From positions 432,253-496,252 of the forward strand of contig NZ_LNRU01000003.1 of assembly GCF_001468225.1 (NCBI RefSeq): 64,000 nucleotides of DNA. Reading direction: 5' to 3'. Shown here piece by piece: positions 48,651-58,036 of this stretch (the first letter of the stretch is position 1; each line of letters starts with the position of its first letter). The notes under the pieces are model-generated. The model saw nothing but the letters and a program-made list of their open reading frames with translations, searched no databases and had not been told where the DNA came from. The position numbers were made by a program, and so were the translations under genes. Origin of the DNA: Sphingopyxis sp. H053. Its GTDB lineage: Bacteria > Pseudomonadota > Alphaproteobacteria > Sphingomonadales > Sphingomonadaceae.

Positions 48651-50168
48651 CTATTTCAGCACCCGCCAAGCGAGTTCCGCAAACTCGCAAAGCAGCGGCC
48701 GCGTATCCCTTGGGTCGATGATGTCCTCGACTCCGAATTTCTCCGCCGTCCGGAACGGCGAACGCACACGGTTGAGCCTTTCGCGGATCGCCTCCAGATG
48801 CGCCGCCGGGTCCTCGGCCGCCTCCAGCTCGCTCTTGTAAGCGACCTCGACCCCGCCCTCGATCGGCAGGCTGCCCCAATCGCCCGACGGCCAGGCGAAA
48901 CGATACTGGAACCGCTCGGCGTTCGACATCGCGCTCCCCGCGATCCCATAGGCGCGGCGCACGACAACCGACGCCAGCGGCACCGTCGCGCGGTAGATCG
49001 CGTTCATCGCCTGCACGCCATAGCGGATCGTCCCCGTCCGCTCGGCCTCGCCGCCGATCATAAAGCCCGGATTGTCGACGAGGTGGACGATCGGCAGCCG
49101 GAACTGGTCGGCCATCTTCACGAAGCGTTCGGCCTTCTCGCTCGTCTTCGCGTCCCACGATCCGCCGAGGTACGACGGATCGCTCGCGAGCACCGCGACC
49201 GGATAACCGTCGAGCCGCGCGAATGCGGTGATCACCGCCCGCCCCCAGCGCGCGCCCATTTCGAAAAAACTGCCCTCGTCGAACACCGCGCTGGTAATGC
49301 GCCGCATCGAATAGACCTGCTTCGCCTCGCGCGGCACCGCCGACAGCAGGCTCTCCTCGCGCCGGTCGACCGGGTCGTTGCACGCGGTCCGCAAGGCCCG
49401 ATCATGGATCGACGAAGGCAGGTACGACAGGAACCGCCGCGCCGCCGCGAACGCGTCGGCCTCGCTCGCAACCTCGTCGTCGACGACGCCGTTGCGCGTA
49501 TGCACGTCGCTGCCGCCCAGCTCCTCGCGGTCGAGCGTATCGCCGATCGCCGCCGCGACCGCGGGCCCCGCCGCGAACAGCTGCGACAGCCCGCGCACCA
49601 TCACGCTGTAATGGCTCGCCACCACCCGCGCCGCACCCAGCCCCGCGGTCGGCCCCAAGGCCAGCGCCACCACCGGCACGGTATCGAGGTTCGCGATGAT
49701 CTCGTCCCAGCCGGGCACGTGCGGAATATAGGTATAGCCCATATCTTCCAGCGTCTTGACCGACCCGCCGCCGCCGGTGCCGTCGATCATGCGGATCAGC
49801 GGCAGGCGATATTCATGCGCCATCGCCTCGCACTGGACGAACTTGCGGTGCAGCGCCGCATCGGCCGCGCCGCCGCGCACGGTGAAATCGTCGGCCGAGG
49901 CGACCACCGGCCGCCCGTCGACATTCGCGCGCCCGAAGATGAAATTGCTCGCCGCCAGATCCTCCAGCTCGCCATCGGCGCCATAGCGCCCGCGCCCGGC
50001 GATCTTGCCGATCTCGCGAAAACTGCCTTCGTCGACGATCCCCGCGAGCCGCGCCCGCGCGTCCATCTTGCCGCGTCCGTGCTGGCGTGCGACCTTTTCC
50101 TCGCCGCCCATCTTCTCGGCCATCGCGCGGCGCTGCCCGAGTTCGTCGATCTCATTTTTCCAGCTCAT
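48651..50168 (-). CDS. Acyl-CoA carboxylase beta (carboxyltransferase) subunit
   Basis: A 505-residue biotin-dependent carboxyltransferase with the N- and C-terminal crotonase-like halves of the PCCB/AccD family. Marks are MIDGTGGGGSVKTLEDMG, ALGPTAGLGAARVVASHYSVMV, and LVDNPGFMIGGEAERTGTIRYG. It would carboxylate an acyl-CoA (propionyl- or methylcrotonyl-like). No biotin-carrier or biotin carboxylase subunit is in the window, so the partner lies elsewhere. The ATG at 50168 starts MSWKNEIDEL. Confidence 0.9.
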   Translation of the reverse strand: MSWKNEIDELGQRRAMAEKMGGEEKVARQHGRGKMDARARLAGIVDEGSFREIGKIAGRGRYGADGELEDLAASNFIFGRANVDGRPVVASADDFTVRGGAADAALHRKFVQCEAMAHEYRLPLIRMIDGTGGGGSVKTLEDMGYTYIPHVPGWDEIIANLDTVPVVALALGPTAGLGAARVVASHYSVMVRGLSQLFAAGPAVAAAIGDTLDREELGGSDVHTRNGVVDDEVASEADAFAAARRFLSYLPSSIHDRALRTACNDPVDRREESLLSAVPREAKQVYSMRRITSAVFDEGSFFEMGARWGRAVITAFARLDGYPVAVLASDPSYLGGSWDAKTSEKAERFVKMADQFRLPIVHLVDNPGFMIGGEAERTGTIRYGVQAMNAIYRATVPLASVVVRRAYGIAGSAMSNAERFQYRFAWPSGDWGSLPIEGGVEVAYKSELEAAEDPAAHLEAIRERLNRVRSPFRTAEKFGVEDIIDPRDTRPLLCEFAELAWRVLK

Positions 50169-50224
50169 GGCGCGAAGGCTATCTGACGTTGACGGAAACG
50201 TCATCCGAAACCTATCGTCGGCCC

Positions 50225-50713
50225 ATGACGCGCCCGATCGCTTTCGCCCTCACTGCCATGCTGCTCGCCCTGTCGCCCGCAACCGCCAGCGAAACGCGCA
50301 CGATTCCGGGTGTCGCCGACGCGTATAAAAGCGACGCCTTCGACCCGAACCCGATGGCGGCAATCGACGCTGCGCTCGCGAAGGCCGGACAGTCGGGGAA
50401 GCCCGTCCTGCTCGTGATGGGCACCGGCGGCTGCCACGACAGCGCCTGGCTCGCGAACCTGATCGCGACCGACCGCTTCGCCCCCGTCCGCGCGCGTTAC
50501 GAGATCGTCTATGCCGACATCGGCATGCCGCACATCCGCGGCTCGGGTCGCAATCCCGAGGTCGCCAAGCGCTTCGGCTTCCGGATCAAGGGCACGCCGA
50601 CCGTCGCGATCCTCGATGCGAACGGCACCGTGCTCAACCGCAAGGCCGCGCCCAAATGGCGCAACGCCGCAAGCCGCAGCGACGACGATATCTATAATGA
50701 GCTGATGCAATAG
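50225..50713 (+). CDS. Exported thioredoxin-like protein with a single cysteine
   Basis: A 162-residue protein with a signal peptide (FALTAMLLALSPATAS). Thioredoxin fold: PVLLVMGTGGCHDSAWL for the active-site loop and a cis-Pro in KGTPTVAILDANG. The usual CxxC is reduced to GGCHDS with a single Cys70, the only cysteine in the protein, so it cannot act as a normal disulfide exchanger; a peroxiredoxin-like, glutathionylation or scaffold role is possible. It is followed by an SDR gene 10 bases later. Confidence 0.83.
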   Translation: MTRPIAFALTAMLLALSPATASETRTIPGVADAYKSDAFDPNPMAAIDAALAKAGQSGKPVLLVMGTGGCHDSAWLANLIATDRFAPVRARYEIVYADIGMPHIRGSGRNPEVAKRFGFRIKGTPTVAILDANGTVLNRKAAPKWRNAASRSDDDIYNELMQ

Positions 50714-50723
50714 GGAGAAAGAC

Positions 50724-51503
50724 ATGGCCGACGGGATTCTCGCGGGGCGCGTCGCCTTCGTCACCGGCGCCTCGCGCGGCATCGGCCGCGGCATCGCGAT
50801 TGGCCTCGCCGAAGCGGGCGCCGACGTCGCGGTCAACTACACCCGCGGCGAAGAAGCCGCCGCCGAAACCGTCGCCGCGATCGAAGCGCTCGGCCGCAAG
50901 GCAAAGGCCTATCAGGCGTCGGTCACCGACGAGGCCGCCTGCGCCGCGATGGTCGCCGCGATCGAGGCCGATTTCGGCCCCATGTCGATCCTGATCAACA
51001 ACGCCGGCATCGCGAGCCGCGGCCTCGCGGTGGCCGACACGGCCCCCGAGGAAGTCGACAAGCTCTTCGCCGTCCACGCCGCCGGCCCGCACCGCCTCAG
51101 CCGCCTCGCGCTGCCCCAACTGCGTAGCCACGCGCGCAGCGACATCATCGTCATCTCGAGCATCGCGACCTATTCCCACTCACCCAACGGCGCACCCTAC
51201 ACGATGGCCAAGGCCGCGGGCGAAGCGCTCGCCTACGCACTCGCCAAGGAGGAGCTCGGCAACGGCGTCCGCGTCAACATCGTCGCCCCCGCGCTCACCG
51301 TCAGCGACATGGGCGAGAAATTGTCGCGCGCGATCACCGGCAACGAGGACATCCACCACCTCGACACCAAAATGCCCTTCGGCCGCGTCGCCGTCCCCGC
51401 CGACGTTGCCGCGGCGGTGGTGTGGTTCGTCTCGGGCGCGAACAGCTATTGCTCGGGCCAGAAGCTCAACATCGACGGCGCCGGGCAAGCGACGTTTCGG
51501 TAG
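50724..51503 (+). CDS. SDR family oxidoreductase (FabG-like)
   Basis: A 259-residue short-chain dehydrogenase: cofactor loop VTGASRGIGRGIAIGLAEAGA, NNAGIAS, catalytic Ser in VISSIATYS, Tyr/Lys in YTMAKAAGEAL, and the terminal SYCSGQKLNIDGAG. FabG-like in all motifs, with an unusual QKLNIDGAGQATF end. GGGAGA precedes the ATG. Probably co-transcribed with the thioredoxin-like gene. Substrate not known. Confidence 0.9.
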   Translation: MADGILAGRVAFVTGASRGIGRGIAIGLAEAGADVAVNYTRGEEAAAETVAAIEALGRKAKAYQASVTDEAACAAMVAAIEADFGPMSILINNAGIASRGLAVADTAPEEVDKLFAVHAAGPHRLSRLALPQLRSHARSDIIVISSIATYSHSPNGAPYTMAKAAGEALAYALAKEELGNGVRVNIVAPALTVSDMGEKLSRAITGNEDIHHLDTKMPFGRVAVPADVAAAVVWFVSGANSYCSGQKLNIDGAGQATFR

Positions 51504-51508
51504 GATTC

Positions 51509-51645
51509 ATCCTCCCTGTCGCGCAGCGATGGGGAGGGGGACCGCTTGCGAAGCAAGTGGTGGAGGGGCCGCGACGTCGCGCCATAGGCCCCTCCGTCAG
51601 CCCTTCGGGCTGCCACCTCCCCATGGCTGCGCCACAGGGAGGATC
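51509..51645. repeat. Intergenic inverted repeat, long GATCCTCCC family
   Basis: Outer arms CCTCCCTGTCGCGCAGCGAT and ATGGCTGCGCCACAGGGAGG, with inner pairs including GGAGGGGCC and GGCCCCTCC. Same family as 14911-15040 and 27801-27940. Lies between two same-strand genes. Confidence 0.85.
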
Positions 51646-51698
51646 TTTGCCCCATATCTTTCTCCCCCAAGGGGAGAAGGCAAGGTACAGCCCCCGCC

Positions 51699-52601
51699 AT
51701 GCGTCCCGATTCGGCCTCTCCCGTCATCCCCTTCCTGATCGCCTGTGCGGGGATCGCGACCTTTTCGGCGATGGATGTGCTGATGAAGGGGCTGTCGATC
51801 GACATCGGCGCCTATAACGCCGTGCTCTGGCGCACCGGCACCGGTACGCTGCTCGCGGGCGCGCTCTATTTTGCGAGCCGCCCCAAATGGCCCGGCAAGG
51901 CGACGATGCAGATCCATGCGTGGCGCTCGCTGTTCGTTGCGGGCATGGCGCTCTGCTTCTTCTGGGCGCTCGCGCGGCTGCCGATGGCCGAGGCGATCGC
52001 GCTCGCCTTCGTCGCGCCGCTGATGGCGCTCTATATGGCCGCGATCTTTCTGGGTGAGAAGATCGGCCCGCGCTCGATCGCGGCGTCGATGCTCGGCCTT
52101 TGCGGGGTGATCGTGATCGTCGCGGGAAAACTCGGCGGCAGCGATTATTCGGACGAAGCCTTGTGGGCGGTCGGCGCAGTGTTCCTCTCGGCGATCTTCT
52201 ACGCCTACAACCTCATCCTCGCGCGGCGGCAGGCGAAAATGGCCGAACCGATGGAGATCGCCTTCTTCCAGAATTTTTTCGTCGCCGCGATCCTCACGCT
52301 CGGCGCGCCGTGGTTCATCGCCGTTCCTGCCGCGGGCCACGCGCCGCACATCCTCGGCGCCGCGGTCCTCGCGACCACCTCGCTCCTGCTGTTGAGCTGG
52401 GCCTATGCACGCGCCGAGACGCAGATCCTCGCGACCACCGAATATACCGGCTTTCTCTGGGCGATGGTCTTCGGCTGGTACTTCTTCGACGAGGCGGTCA
52501 CGCTGCCGACCTTCGCGGGCGCGGTGCTGATCGTCGCCGCCTGCCTGATCGTCGCGCGCAAGGCGCCGCACGGCGACCCGATCGAGCCGGCGGCGGCTTA
52601 G
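51699..52601 (+). CDS. DMT-family (EamA) transporter
   Basis: A 300-residue inner-membrane protein with ten predicted helices in two EamA repeats (FSAMDVLMKGLSIDIGAYNAVLWRTG at the start, FLWAMVFGWYFFDEAVTLPTFAGAVLIVAACLIVARK at the end). A drug/metabolite exporter; substrate unknown. The second repeat has the usual E in FLGEKIG and the acidic FDEAV. Ends at an inverted repeat. Confidence 0.9.
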   Translation: MRPDSASPVIPFLIACAGIATFSAMDVLMKGLSIDIGAYNAVLWRTGTGTLLAGALYFASRPKWPGKATMQIHAWRSLFVAGMALCFFWALARLPMAEAIALAFVAPLMALYMAAIFLGEKIGPRSIAASMLGLCGVIVIVAGKLGGSDYSDEALWAVGAVFLSAIFYAYNLILARRQAKMAEPMEIAFFQNFFVAAILTLGAPWFIAVPAAGHAPHILGAAVLATTSLLLLSWAYARAETQILATTEYTGFLWAMVFGWYFFDEAVTLPTFAGAVLIVAACLIVARKAPHGDPIEPAAA

Positions 52602-52695
52602 TCCCCCTCCCGCTTGCGGGAGGGGCTAGGGGAGGGCCCGTTCCGATGGCCCGCTCCATGCCCTCCCCCAACCCCTCCCATAAATGGGAGGGGAG
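52602..52695. repeat. Paired hairpins, CCCCTCCC type
   Basis: Two short hairpins, CCCTCCCGC-TTGCGGGAGGG (near 52605) and CCCCTCCC-ATAAAT-GGGAGGGG (52672-52693), joined by GGGGAGGGCC...CCCTCCCC. Between convergent genes, so a likely bidirectional terminator. Confidence 0.8.
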
Positions 52696-52699
52696 CAGG

Positions 52700-53647
52700 T
52701 CACACCGCCGCGCGTGCGAGCCGGTCGTTGATCGCCGCGCCCAGCCCCTCAGCCGGGATCGCCGCCACCGCAATCTTTGCCTTCGCGCTCGCCGCCCCCG
52801 CATGCAGCGCATCGAACAGCCGCGCCGCCGCCTCGGTCAGATCGCCCGCCGCGCTCAGATCATAATCGCCCGCGACCGCGCCGAACCCGATGCCATACTC
52901 GTCATCGGCAAACTCTACCGCCCCCAGCCGCACCGGCTTGCCCGGCGCATAATGGCTCGCGAGCATTCCGGGTGCGACGATCTCCGATCCCTTGATCCCC
53001 GCCACCGCCATTCCGCTCGCCGCATTCAGCATTTCCGCTGTCACCGGCCCCGGCCGCAAGATTTCGACCGCGCCATCCTTCACCCGCGCAATCGTCGACT
53101 CCACGCCCGCCGTCGTCGGCCCGTCGTCGATCACCAGCACGATCCGCCCATCGAGGCTCGCGAGCACATGGCTTGCCTTCGTCGGGCTCACCCCGCCGCT
53201 CGCATTGGCGCTCGGCGCGGCGAGCGGCGCGGCGCTCTCCGCCAGCAACGCCTGCATCGCACGGTGCCCCGGCACCCGCAGCGCGATCGTATCGAGCCCA
53301 GCGGTCGCGATACTCGCCACCGGGCAATTCACCGTGCGCGGCACGACCAACGTCAGCGGCCCCGGCCAGAAGCGCGCCGCCAACGCCCGCTCGACCGCAC
53401 CGAACACCCCCAGCCGCTCGGCGGCGCCGAGGTCCGGCACATGCACGATCAGCGGATTGAAATCGGGCCGCCCCTTCGCGGCATAAATCCGTGCGACCGC
53501 TTGCGGGTTGCGCGCATCGGCGGCAAGCCCATAGACCGTCTCGGTCGGCACCGCGACCGGCTCACCCGCTGCGATCAACGCCGCCGCCTCGGCGATAGCT
53601 GCGCTATCGAACGGAAGTGCAATTGTGGACTTTGAGGCTTCGGCCAT
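52700..53647 (-). CDS. tsaC: L-threonylcarbamoyladenylate synthase, Sua5 type
   Basis: A 315-residue YrdC/Sua5 enzyme that makes threonylcarbamoyl-AMP for the t6A modification of ANN-decoding tRNAs. YrdC domain: GEPVAVPTETVYGLAADARNPQ, IYAAKGRPDFNPLIVH, TLVVPRTVNCPV, and SANASGGVSPTKASHVLASLDGRIVLVIDDGPTTAGVEST. The extra C-terminal region marks the longer Sua5 form. Starts at 53647 and diverges from the acyl-CoA dehydrogenase 51 bp away. Confidence 0.94.
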   Translation of the reverse strand: MAEASKSTIALPFDSAAIAEAAALIAAGEPVAVPTETVYGLAADARNPQAVARIYAAKGRPDFNPLIVHVPDLGAAERLGVFGAVERALAARFWPGPLTLVVPRTVNCPVASIATAGLDTIALRVPGHRAMQALLAESAAPLAAPSANASGGVSPTKASHVLASLDGRIVLVIDDGPTTAGVESTIARVKDGAVEILRPGPVTAEMLNAASGMAVAGIKGSEIVAPGMLASHYAPGKPVRLGAVEFADDEYGIGFGAVAGDYDLSAAGDLTEAAARLFDALHAGAASAKAKIAVAAIPAEGLGAAINDRLARAAV

Positions 53648-53698
53648 GCCGCGCTATAGCGCCCGCGCAACGATATTCACCAGCAAAGTACCCAGCCC

Positions 53699-55441
53699 AT
53701 GACCTATACGCCGCCCACCACCGAACAGCTTTTCGTCCTCAACCACATTGCGCGCGTCGACGCGATGGCCGCTCACGACAAATTCGCCGCCGCCACCCCC
53801 GACATGGTCGAGGCGATCGTCACCGGCATCGGCGACTTCGCCGCCGAGGTCTACGCCCCGCTCAACCGCGTCGGCGACACGGTCAATCCCAAGTGGGACA
53901 ATGGCAAGGTCACGATGCCCCCGGGCTTCAGGGACGCGTACAAGCAGTTCGTCGAGGCCGGCTGGGGCAGCATCGACGGCCCCGGCGAATATGGCGGACA
54001 GGACCTGCCCTTCACCCTCGCGACCGTCGTGATCGAGGCGCTCGGCAGCGCGAACATGGGCTTTTCGCTGTGCAGCATCCTCACCCCCGGCGCGATCCAC
54101 GCGCTGATGGCCTATGGCACCGAGGAACAGCGACAGACCTGGCTTCCCAAGCTGATCACCGGCGAGTGGAACGGCACGATGAACCTGACCGAACCCGCCG
54201 CGGGCAGCGACGTCGGCGCGCTGCGTTCGACCGCCGAAAAGGTCACCGAGGGCGAGCATGCCGGCCTCTACAGGATCAAGGGGCAGAAGATCTTCATCAC
54301 CTTCGGCGAGCATGACCTCACCGACAATATCGTCCACCTCGTCCTCGCGCGCACCCCCGGCGCGCCCGAGGGAACGCGCGGCATCTCGCTTTTCCTCGTC
54401 CCCAAATATCGCCTCGATGCGAACGGCAAGCCCGCGCATTCGAACGGCGTCCACTGCGCGTCGATCGAGCACAAGCTCGGCATCCACGGCTCGCCCACCG
54501 CGGTGATGGTCTATGGCGAGGATGAGGATTGCCTTGGCGAAATCGTCGGCGACGAAATGGGTGGCATGCGCGCGATGTTCGTGATGATGAACAACGCCCG
54601 CCTGATGATCGGCTGTCAGGGGATCCAGATCGGCGAGCGCGCGACGCAGCAGGCGCAGCGCTTCGCCGCCGAGCGCGTCCAGTCGGCGCTCGCGGGCGGC
54701 ACCGACCGCAACCCCGTGACGATCGACCAGCACCCCGATGTGCGCCGCATGTTGTGGCGGATGCGCGCGCAGACCGAAGCCGCGCGCGCGCTGACCTATT
54801 ATGCCGCGGCGCAGATCGATTTCGGCAAGCTCGGCGACGAAGCCGCCGCGATGCGCGCCGACATCCTCATCCCGCTGGTGAAGGCGCACGCGACCGACAT
54901 CGGCTGCGAGGTCGCGAGCCTCGGCGTGCAGGTGCACGGCGGCATGGGCTTCATCGAGGAAACCGGCGCCGCGCAGCATTATCGCGACGCGCGCATCGCC
55001 CCGATCTACGAAGGCACCAACGGCATCCAGGCCGCCGATCTCGTCGGGCGCAAGCTCGGCATGGCGGGGGGCGATCTTGTCCGCGGCCTCATCGACGATA
55101 TCGCACACGGCGCCGCCGATTTCCCCGAGCTGCAGCAGCTCGTCGACGCCTGCCGCGCGGTCACCGACTGGATGGTCGGCGCGAACACCGGCGACCGGCT
55201 CGCGGGCAGCTATCCCTATCTCACGATGCTCGCGACGGCGACGTGCGGATGGCTGATGGCGATCCAGCACAGAGCCGCGCGCGCTGCGCTCGAAGAGGGC
55301 AATGGCGACCGTGCCTTCCTCGAAGCGAAGATCGTCTCGACACGCTTCTACCTGCAGCAGATCGTCCCTGCGGCGACCGGCCTCGCCGCCTCGGCGCTCG
55401 CCGGCGACGCGGCGCTGGAGCCGCTGCCCATGATCGCCTGA
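53699..55441 (+). CDS. Acyl-CoA dehydrogenase, long (DmdC-like) form
   Basis: A 580-residue FAD acyl-CoA dehydrogenase. The usual domains (N-terminal helical to about 165, beta domain with TEPAAGSDVGALRSTAEK, C-terminal helical) are followed by an extra 120-residue C-terminal domain. The catalytic base is Glu438 in PIYEGTNGIQAADLVGRKL. This long form covers medium- to long-chain and methylmercaptopropionyl-CoA (DmdC) enzymes; no DMSP genes lie nearby, so fatty acid oxidation is more likely. No strong ribosome binding site. Confidence 0.92.
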   Translation: MTYTPPTTEQLFVLNHIARVDAMAAHDKFAAATPDMVEAIVTGIGDFAAEVYAPLNRVGDTVNPKWDNGKVTMPPGFRDAYKQFVEAGWGSIDGPGEYGGQDLPFTLATVVIEALGSANMGFSLCSILTPGAIHALMAYGTEEQRQTWLPKLITGEWNGTMNLTEPAAGSDVGALRSTAEKVTEGEHAGLYRIKGQKIFITFGEHDLTDNIVHLVLARTPGAPEGTRGISLFLVPKYRLDANGKPAHSNGVHCASIEHKLGIHGSPTAVMVYGEDEDCLGEIVGDEMGGMRAMFVMMNNARLMIGCQGIQIGERATQQAQRFAAERVQSALAGGTDRNPVTIDQHPDVRRMLWRMRAQTEAARALTYYAAAQIDFGKLGDEAAAMRADILIPLVKAHATDIGCEVASLGVQVHGGMGFIEETGAAQHYRDARIAPIYEGTNGIQAADLVGRKLGMAGGDLVRGLIDDIAHGAADFPELQQLVDACRAVTDWMVGANTGDRLAGSYPYLTMLATATCGWLMAIQHRAARAALEEGNGDRAFLEAKIVSTRFYLQQIVPAATGLAASALAGDAALEPLPMIA

Positions 55442-55555
55442 AACACTTGGAATCCTGCGCCTGATGCTCCGGCGCGCGGCGCAGGATTTCATTCATAATT
55501 AACGCGATGATAACCATCTGGGACTAGGCACGGCCGGCAATTGCTGGAGACGTGC

Positions 55556-57847
55556 GTGCCCATCCCGGTCAAAAGTCTGATCATCAGCTGGCGAACCATC
55601 GCACTGTCGCTGCTCATCACGCTGGCGGTGGGCATTTCGTCGGCCGGCGAAATCGCCGACCGGGTGCTCGACGCGGTCGTTGGCCGTCTCGCCAATCGCG
55701 CGGTTACCGGGCAGGTCGTTGTGGTCGCGCTCGACGAGCGCACAATGGCGCAATCGCCCAACCGCAACTTTTCGATGACGCAATATGCAAACGTGGTCGA
55801 CGCCGCGAACCGGGCCGGCGCCAAGCGCCTCCTGATCGATTTCTATTTCGACCGGCGGGAGGCGGACCGCGACTTCCCGCTATTCGTCGATGCGGTCAGG
55901 AATATGGGCGACCGCGTGGTGCTCGCCGTCTCGACGCGCCAGGTCCCCGGCAGCGACGAAAAAGTTACGACCTTTCCCAGCAAGCAATTTGGCCCCGATG
56001 TTCCCATGGCGAGCATCGCCATCGAAAGCGAGTTCTGGCAGGTCTGGAGCGCTCCGATCGCTTATCGCGCCGAAGGGCGGCTGCTTCCGACATTTGCCGC
56101 GATCATTGCCGGCCGGCATAGCGATACGCCGAAGAGCTTTCGCCTCGATCTCGGCTACAACACCCGGACAATCCCGGAGTATAGCGCAGTTGATCTGCTT
56201 TCGGGCAAGGTGGGCACGCGTGAACTGGCTGGCAAGGATGTGATCTTTGCCCCGACCGCGCCCAGCTTTCAGGACTATTTCTATCTGCCGGGGCATAATC
56301 GCATTCCCGGCGGCTTCCTTCACGTCATCGCCGCGGAAACGCTGAAGCGCGGAAATCCCGTCGACATCGGATGGATTCCCCCGCTGCTATTCGCTGTCGC
56401 GGCGATCGGACTGGCGCTGCTCCCCCGCTTTCAACGCGCCTTCGCTCCGATCGCCCTGGGCACAACGGCCACCCTCATCGGCGGCAAGATCTTCCTCGGC
56501 ACCATGCTCGTCACCTCGTGGATCGGCGCCGCGCTCTTCTTCATCGCCGCTATCGCCGCCAACGTGTCGCGCACCCGCCGCCGCGCTTCGGCACAACGCG
56601 AAAATCCGGTCTCGGGCCTGCCGAATTTCGAGGCGCTGCGGTCGCAAGCAGCGTTCGGCAGCGCGACCGTCGTCGCGGCGAAGGTCGTCAATTTCGAGGA
56701 TCTCGCCGCTTTCATTCCGGGCGACGGCATCGCCAAGCTCGTCGAACAGGTCACACGCCGCCTCCAGCTCGCCTCGCAGGGCACGACGCTGCACCACGAT
56801 CTCGACGGCACCTTCGCCTGGCTCGTCCCCTATTATCAGCACAGCCAGATCGAAGGGCAGCTCGCGGGGCTTGCCGCGCTGTTCAACGCGCCGCTGACGA
56901 TCGGCGAGCTGCGTGTCGACGTCGCGATCGCCTTCGGGGTCAACGACGAGTTCGAAGGGTCGAACGCCCAGCGCCTCGCCGCGGCGCTCGTCGCCGCCGA
57001 GCGCGCGATCCGCACGCGCTCGCTGTGGACCAAATATACTTCGCGCCAGAAAGAGGATGCGGGCTGGCAATTGAGCTTCCACTCGCAGCTTGAGGACGCA
57101 TTGACCGGCGGCGACATCTGGGTCGCCTTCCAGCCGCAATATCAGATCGCGACGCGGCAGCTCGTCGGGGTCGAGGCGCTCGCGCGCTGGACGCACCCGA
57201 CGCGCGGACCGATCCCGCCCGACGAGTTCATCGTCCAGGCCGAAAAGAGCCAGGACATCTATCGCCTCACCTTGTTCGTGATGGATCAGGCGATCCGCTC
57301 GGCCGCGCAGCTGCGCGAACGCGGGCTTCCGATCAACATGTCGGTTAACTTGTCGGCGAGCCTGCTCGACCACAGCGACCTCGTCGGCACGATCCGCGTC
57401 ATGCTCACCGCACATCACCTGCCGCCCGAGGTTTTGACGATCGAGATCACCGAAACCGCGCAGATCGAAAACAGCCGCCAGGCGCGCCAGACGCTCGCCC
57501 AGCTCCGCCGCACCGGCATCCGCCTGTCGATCGACGATTACGGCACCGGCCAGTCAAACCTCGAATATCTAACCGAGATCGAGGCCGACGAAATCAAGAT
57601 CGACAAGCGATTCGTGATGACGATGCGCGATTCGCAGCGGAACCTCGAAGTCGTCAAATCGACGATCGATCTCGCGCACCGCCTCGGCGCCGTCGCGGTC
57701 GCCGAAGGCATCGAAGACGCCGAAACCATGGCGCTTCTCGCCGGCCTCGGCTGCGATGTCGGACAGGGCTATCATCTTGGAAAACCTCAACTGTTTTCCG
57801 AACTAACCGCAACGCTCGCCGCGCCTCCCAAAGACCGGACCGCATAG
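55556..57847 (+). CDS. CHASE2 - degenerate GGDEF - EAL cyclic-di-GMP protein
   Basis: A 763-residue membrane protein. An N-terminal helix leads into a periplasmic CHASE2 sensor (about 30-265), then membrane helices (about 275-345), a GGDEF-like domain in which the GGDEF signature is replaced by DLDGTF, so it is probably not a cyclase, and an EAL domain (about 510-760). The EAL site looks complete: E540 of EALAR, NLSAS, EITETAQ, DDYGTG (Asp660-661), and AEGIED. It likely degrades c-di-GMP under CHASE2 control. GTG at 55556 is chosen (GGAG 6 bases upstream) over a TTG 15 bases earlier. Confidence 0.9.
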   Translation: MPIPVKSLIISWRTIALSLLITLAVGISSAGEIADRVLDAVVGRLANRAVTGQVVVVALDERTMAQSPNRNFSMTQYANVVDAANRAGAKRLLIDFYFDRREADRDFPLFVDAVRNMGDRVVLAVSTRQVPGSDEKVTTFPSKQFGPDVPMASIAIESEFWQVWSAPIAYRAEGRLLPTFAAIIAGRHSDTPKSFRLDLGYNTRTIPEYSAVDLLSGKVGTRELAGKDVIFAPTAPSFQDYFYLPGHNRIPGGFLHVIAAETLKRGNPVDIGWIPPLLFAVAAIGLALLPRFQRAFAPIALGTTATLIGGKIFLGTMLVTSWIGAALFFIAAIAANVSRTRRRASAQRENPVSGLPNFEALRSQAAFGSATVVAAKVVNFEDLAAFIPGDGIAKLVEQVTRRLQLASQGTTLHHDLDGTFAWLVPYYQHSQIEGQLAGLAALFNAPLTIGELRVDVAIAFGVNDEFEGSNAQRLAAALVAAERAIRTRSLWTKYTSRQKEDAGWQLSFHSQLEDALTGGDIWVAFQPQYQIATRQLVGVEALARWTHPTRGPIPPDEFIVQAEKSQDIYRLTLFVMDQAIRSAAQLRERGLPINMSVNLSASLLDHSDLVGTIRVMLTAHHLPPEVLTIEITETAQIENSRQARQTLAQLRRTGIRLSIDDYGTGQSNLEYLTEIEADEIKIDKRFVMTMRDSQRNLEVVKSTIDLAHRLGAVAVAEGIEDAETMALLAGLGCDVGQGYHLGKPQLFSELTATLAAPPKDRTA

Positions 57848-57863
57848 CTGCCAAACTGGCAGC
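57847..57863. other. Perfect short hairpin after the EAL gene
   Basis: GCTGCCA-AAC-TGGCAGC, 7-bp stem with a 3-base loop, overlapping the end of the EAL gene stop region. No U tract, so possibly a weak terminator or a mark of the 20-codon gene's promoter region. Confidence 0.5.
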
Positions 57864-57955
57864 AATGCTTATAGTTAAGACTCGATTTACCTTACTAATT
57901 AAGGTACATGCTCCGTTAACTGTTCCTCGTGGGCAGTGCGAACAGGAGATTTATC

Positions 57956-58018
57956 ATGGGTTGGTTTTGGCAATTCCTGGGCGGCACCGGTACGGACAGT
58001 GCTGGCGGTCAGGCCTAA
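57956..58018 (+). CDS. 20-residue microprotein
   Basis: An ATG at 57956 with an excellent AGGAG 7 bases upstream opens a 20-codon frame, MGWFWQFLGG TGTDSAGGQA, ending TAA at 58018. A terminator follows within 19 bases, so the gene looks free-standing. The first half (GWFWQFLGG) is strongly aromatic and hydrophobic, fitting membrane binding or a small peptide binding partner; the second half is Gly/Ser/Thr-rich. The AT-rich 100 bp upstream (57860-57955) is unusual for this genome and suits a promoter. I know of no assigned function. Confidence 0.7.
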   Translation: MGWFWQFLGGTGTDSAGGQA

Positions 58019-58036
58019 GCAGAATTAGGTTTCAGG

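Noticed and set aside
53654..55492. A 612-codon minus-strand frame across the acyl-CoA dehydrogenase
   Set aside because: Antisense shadow of a confident gene; no domain, no ribosome binding site.
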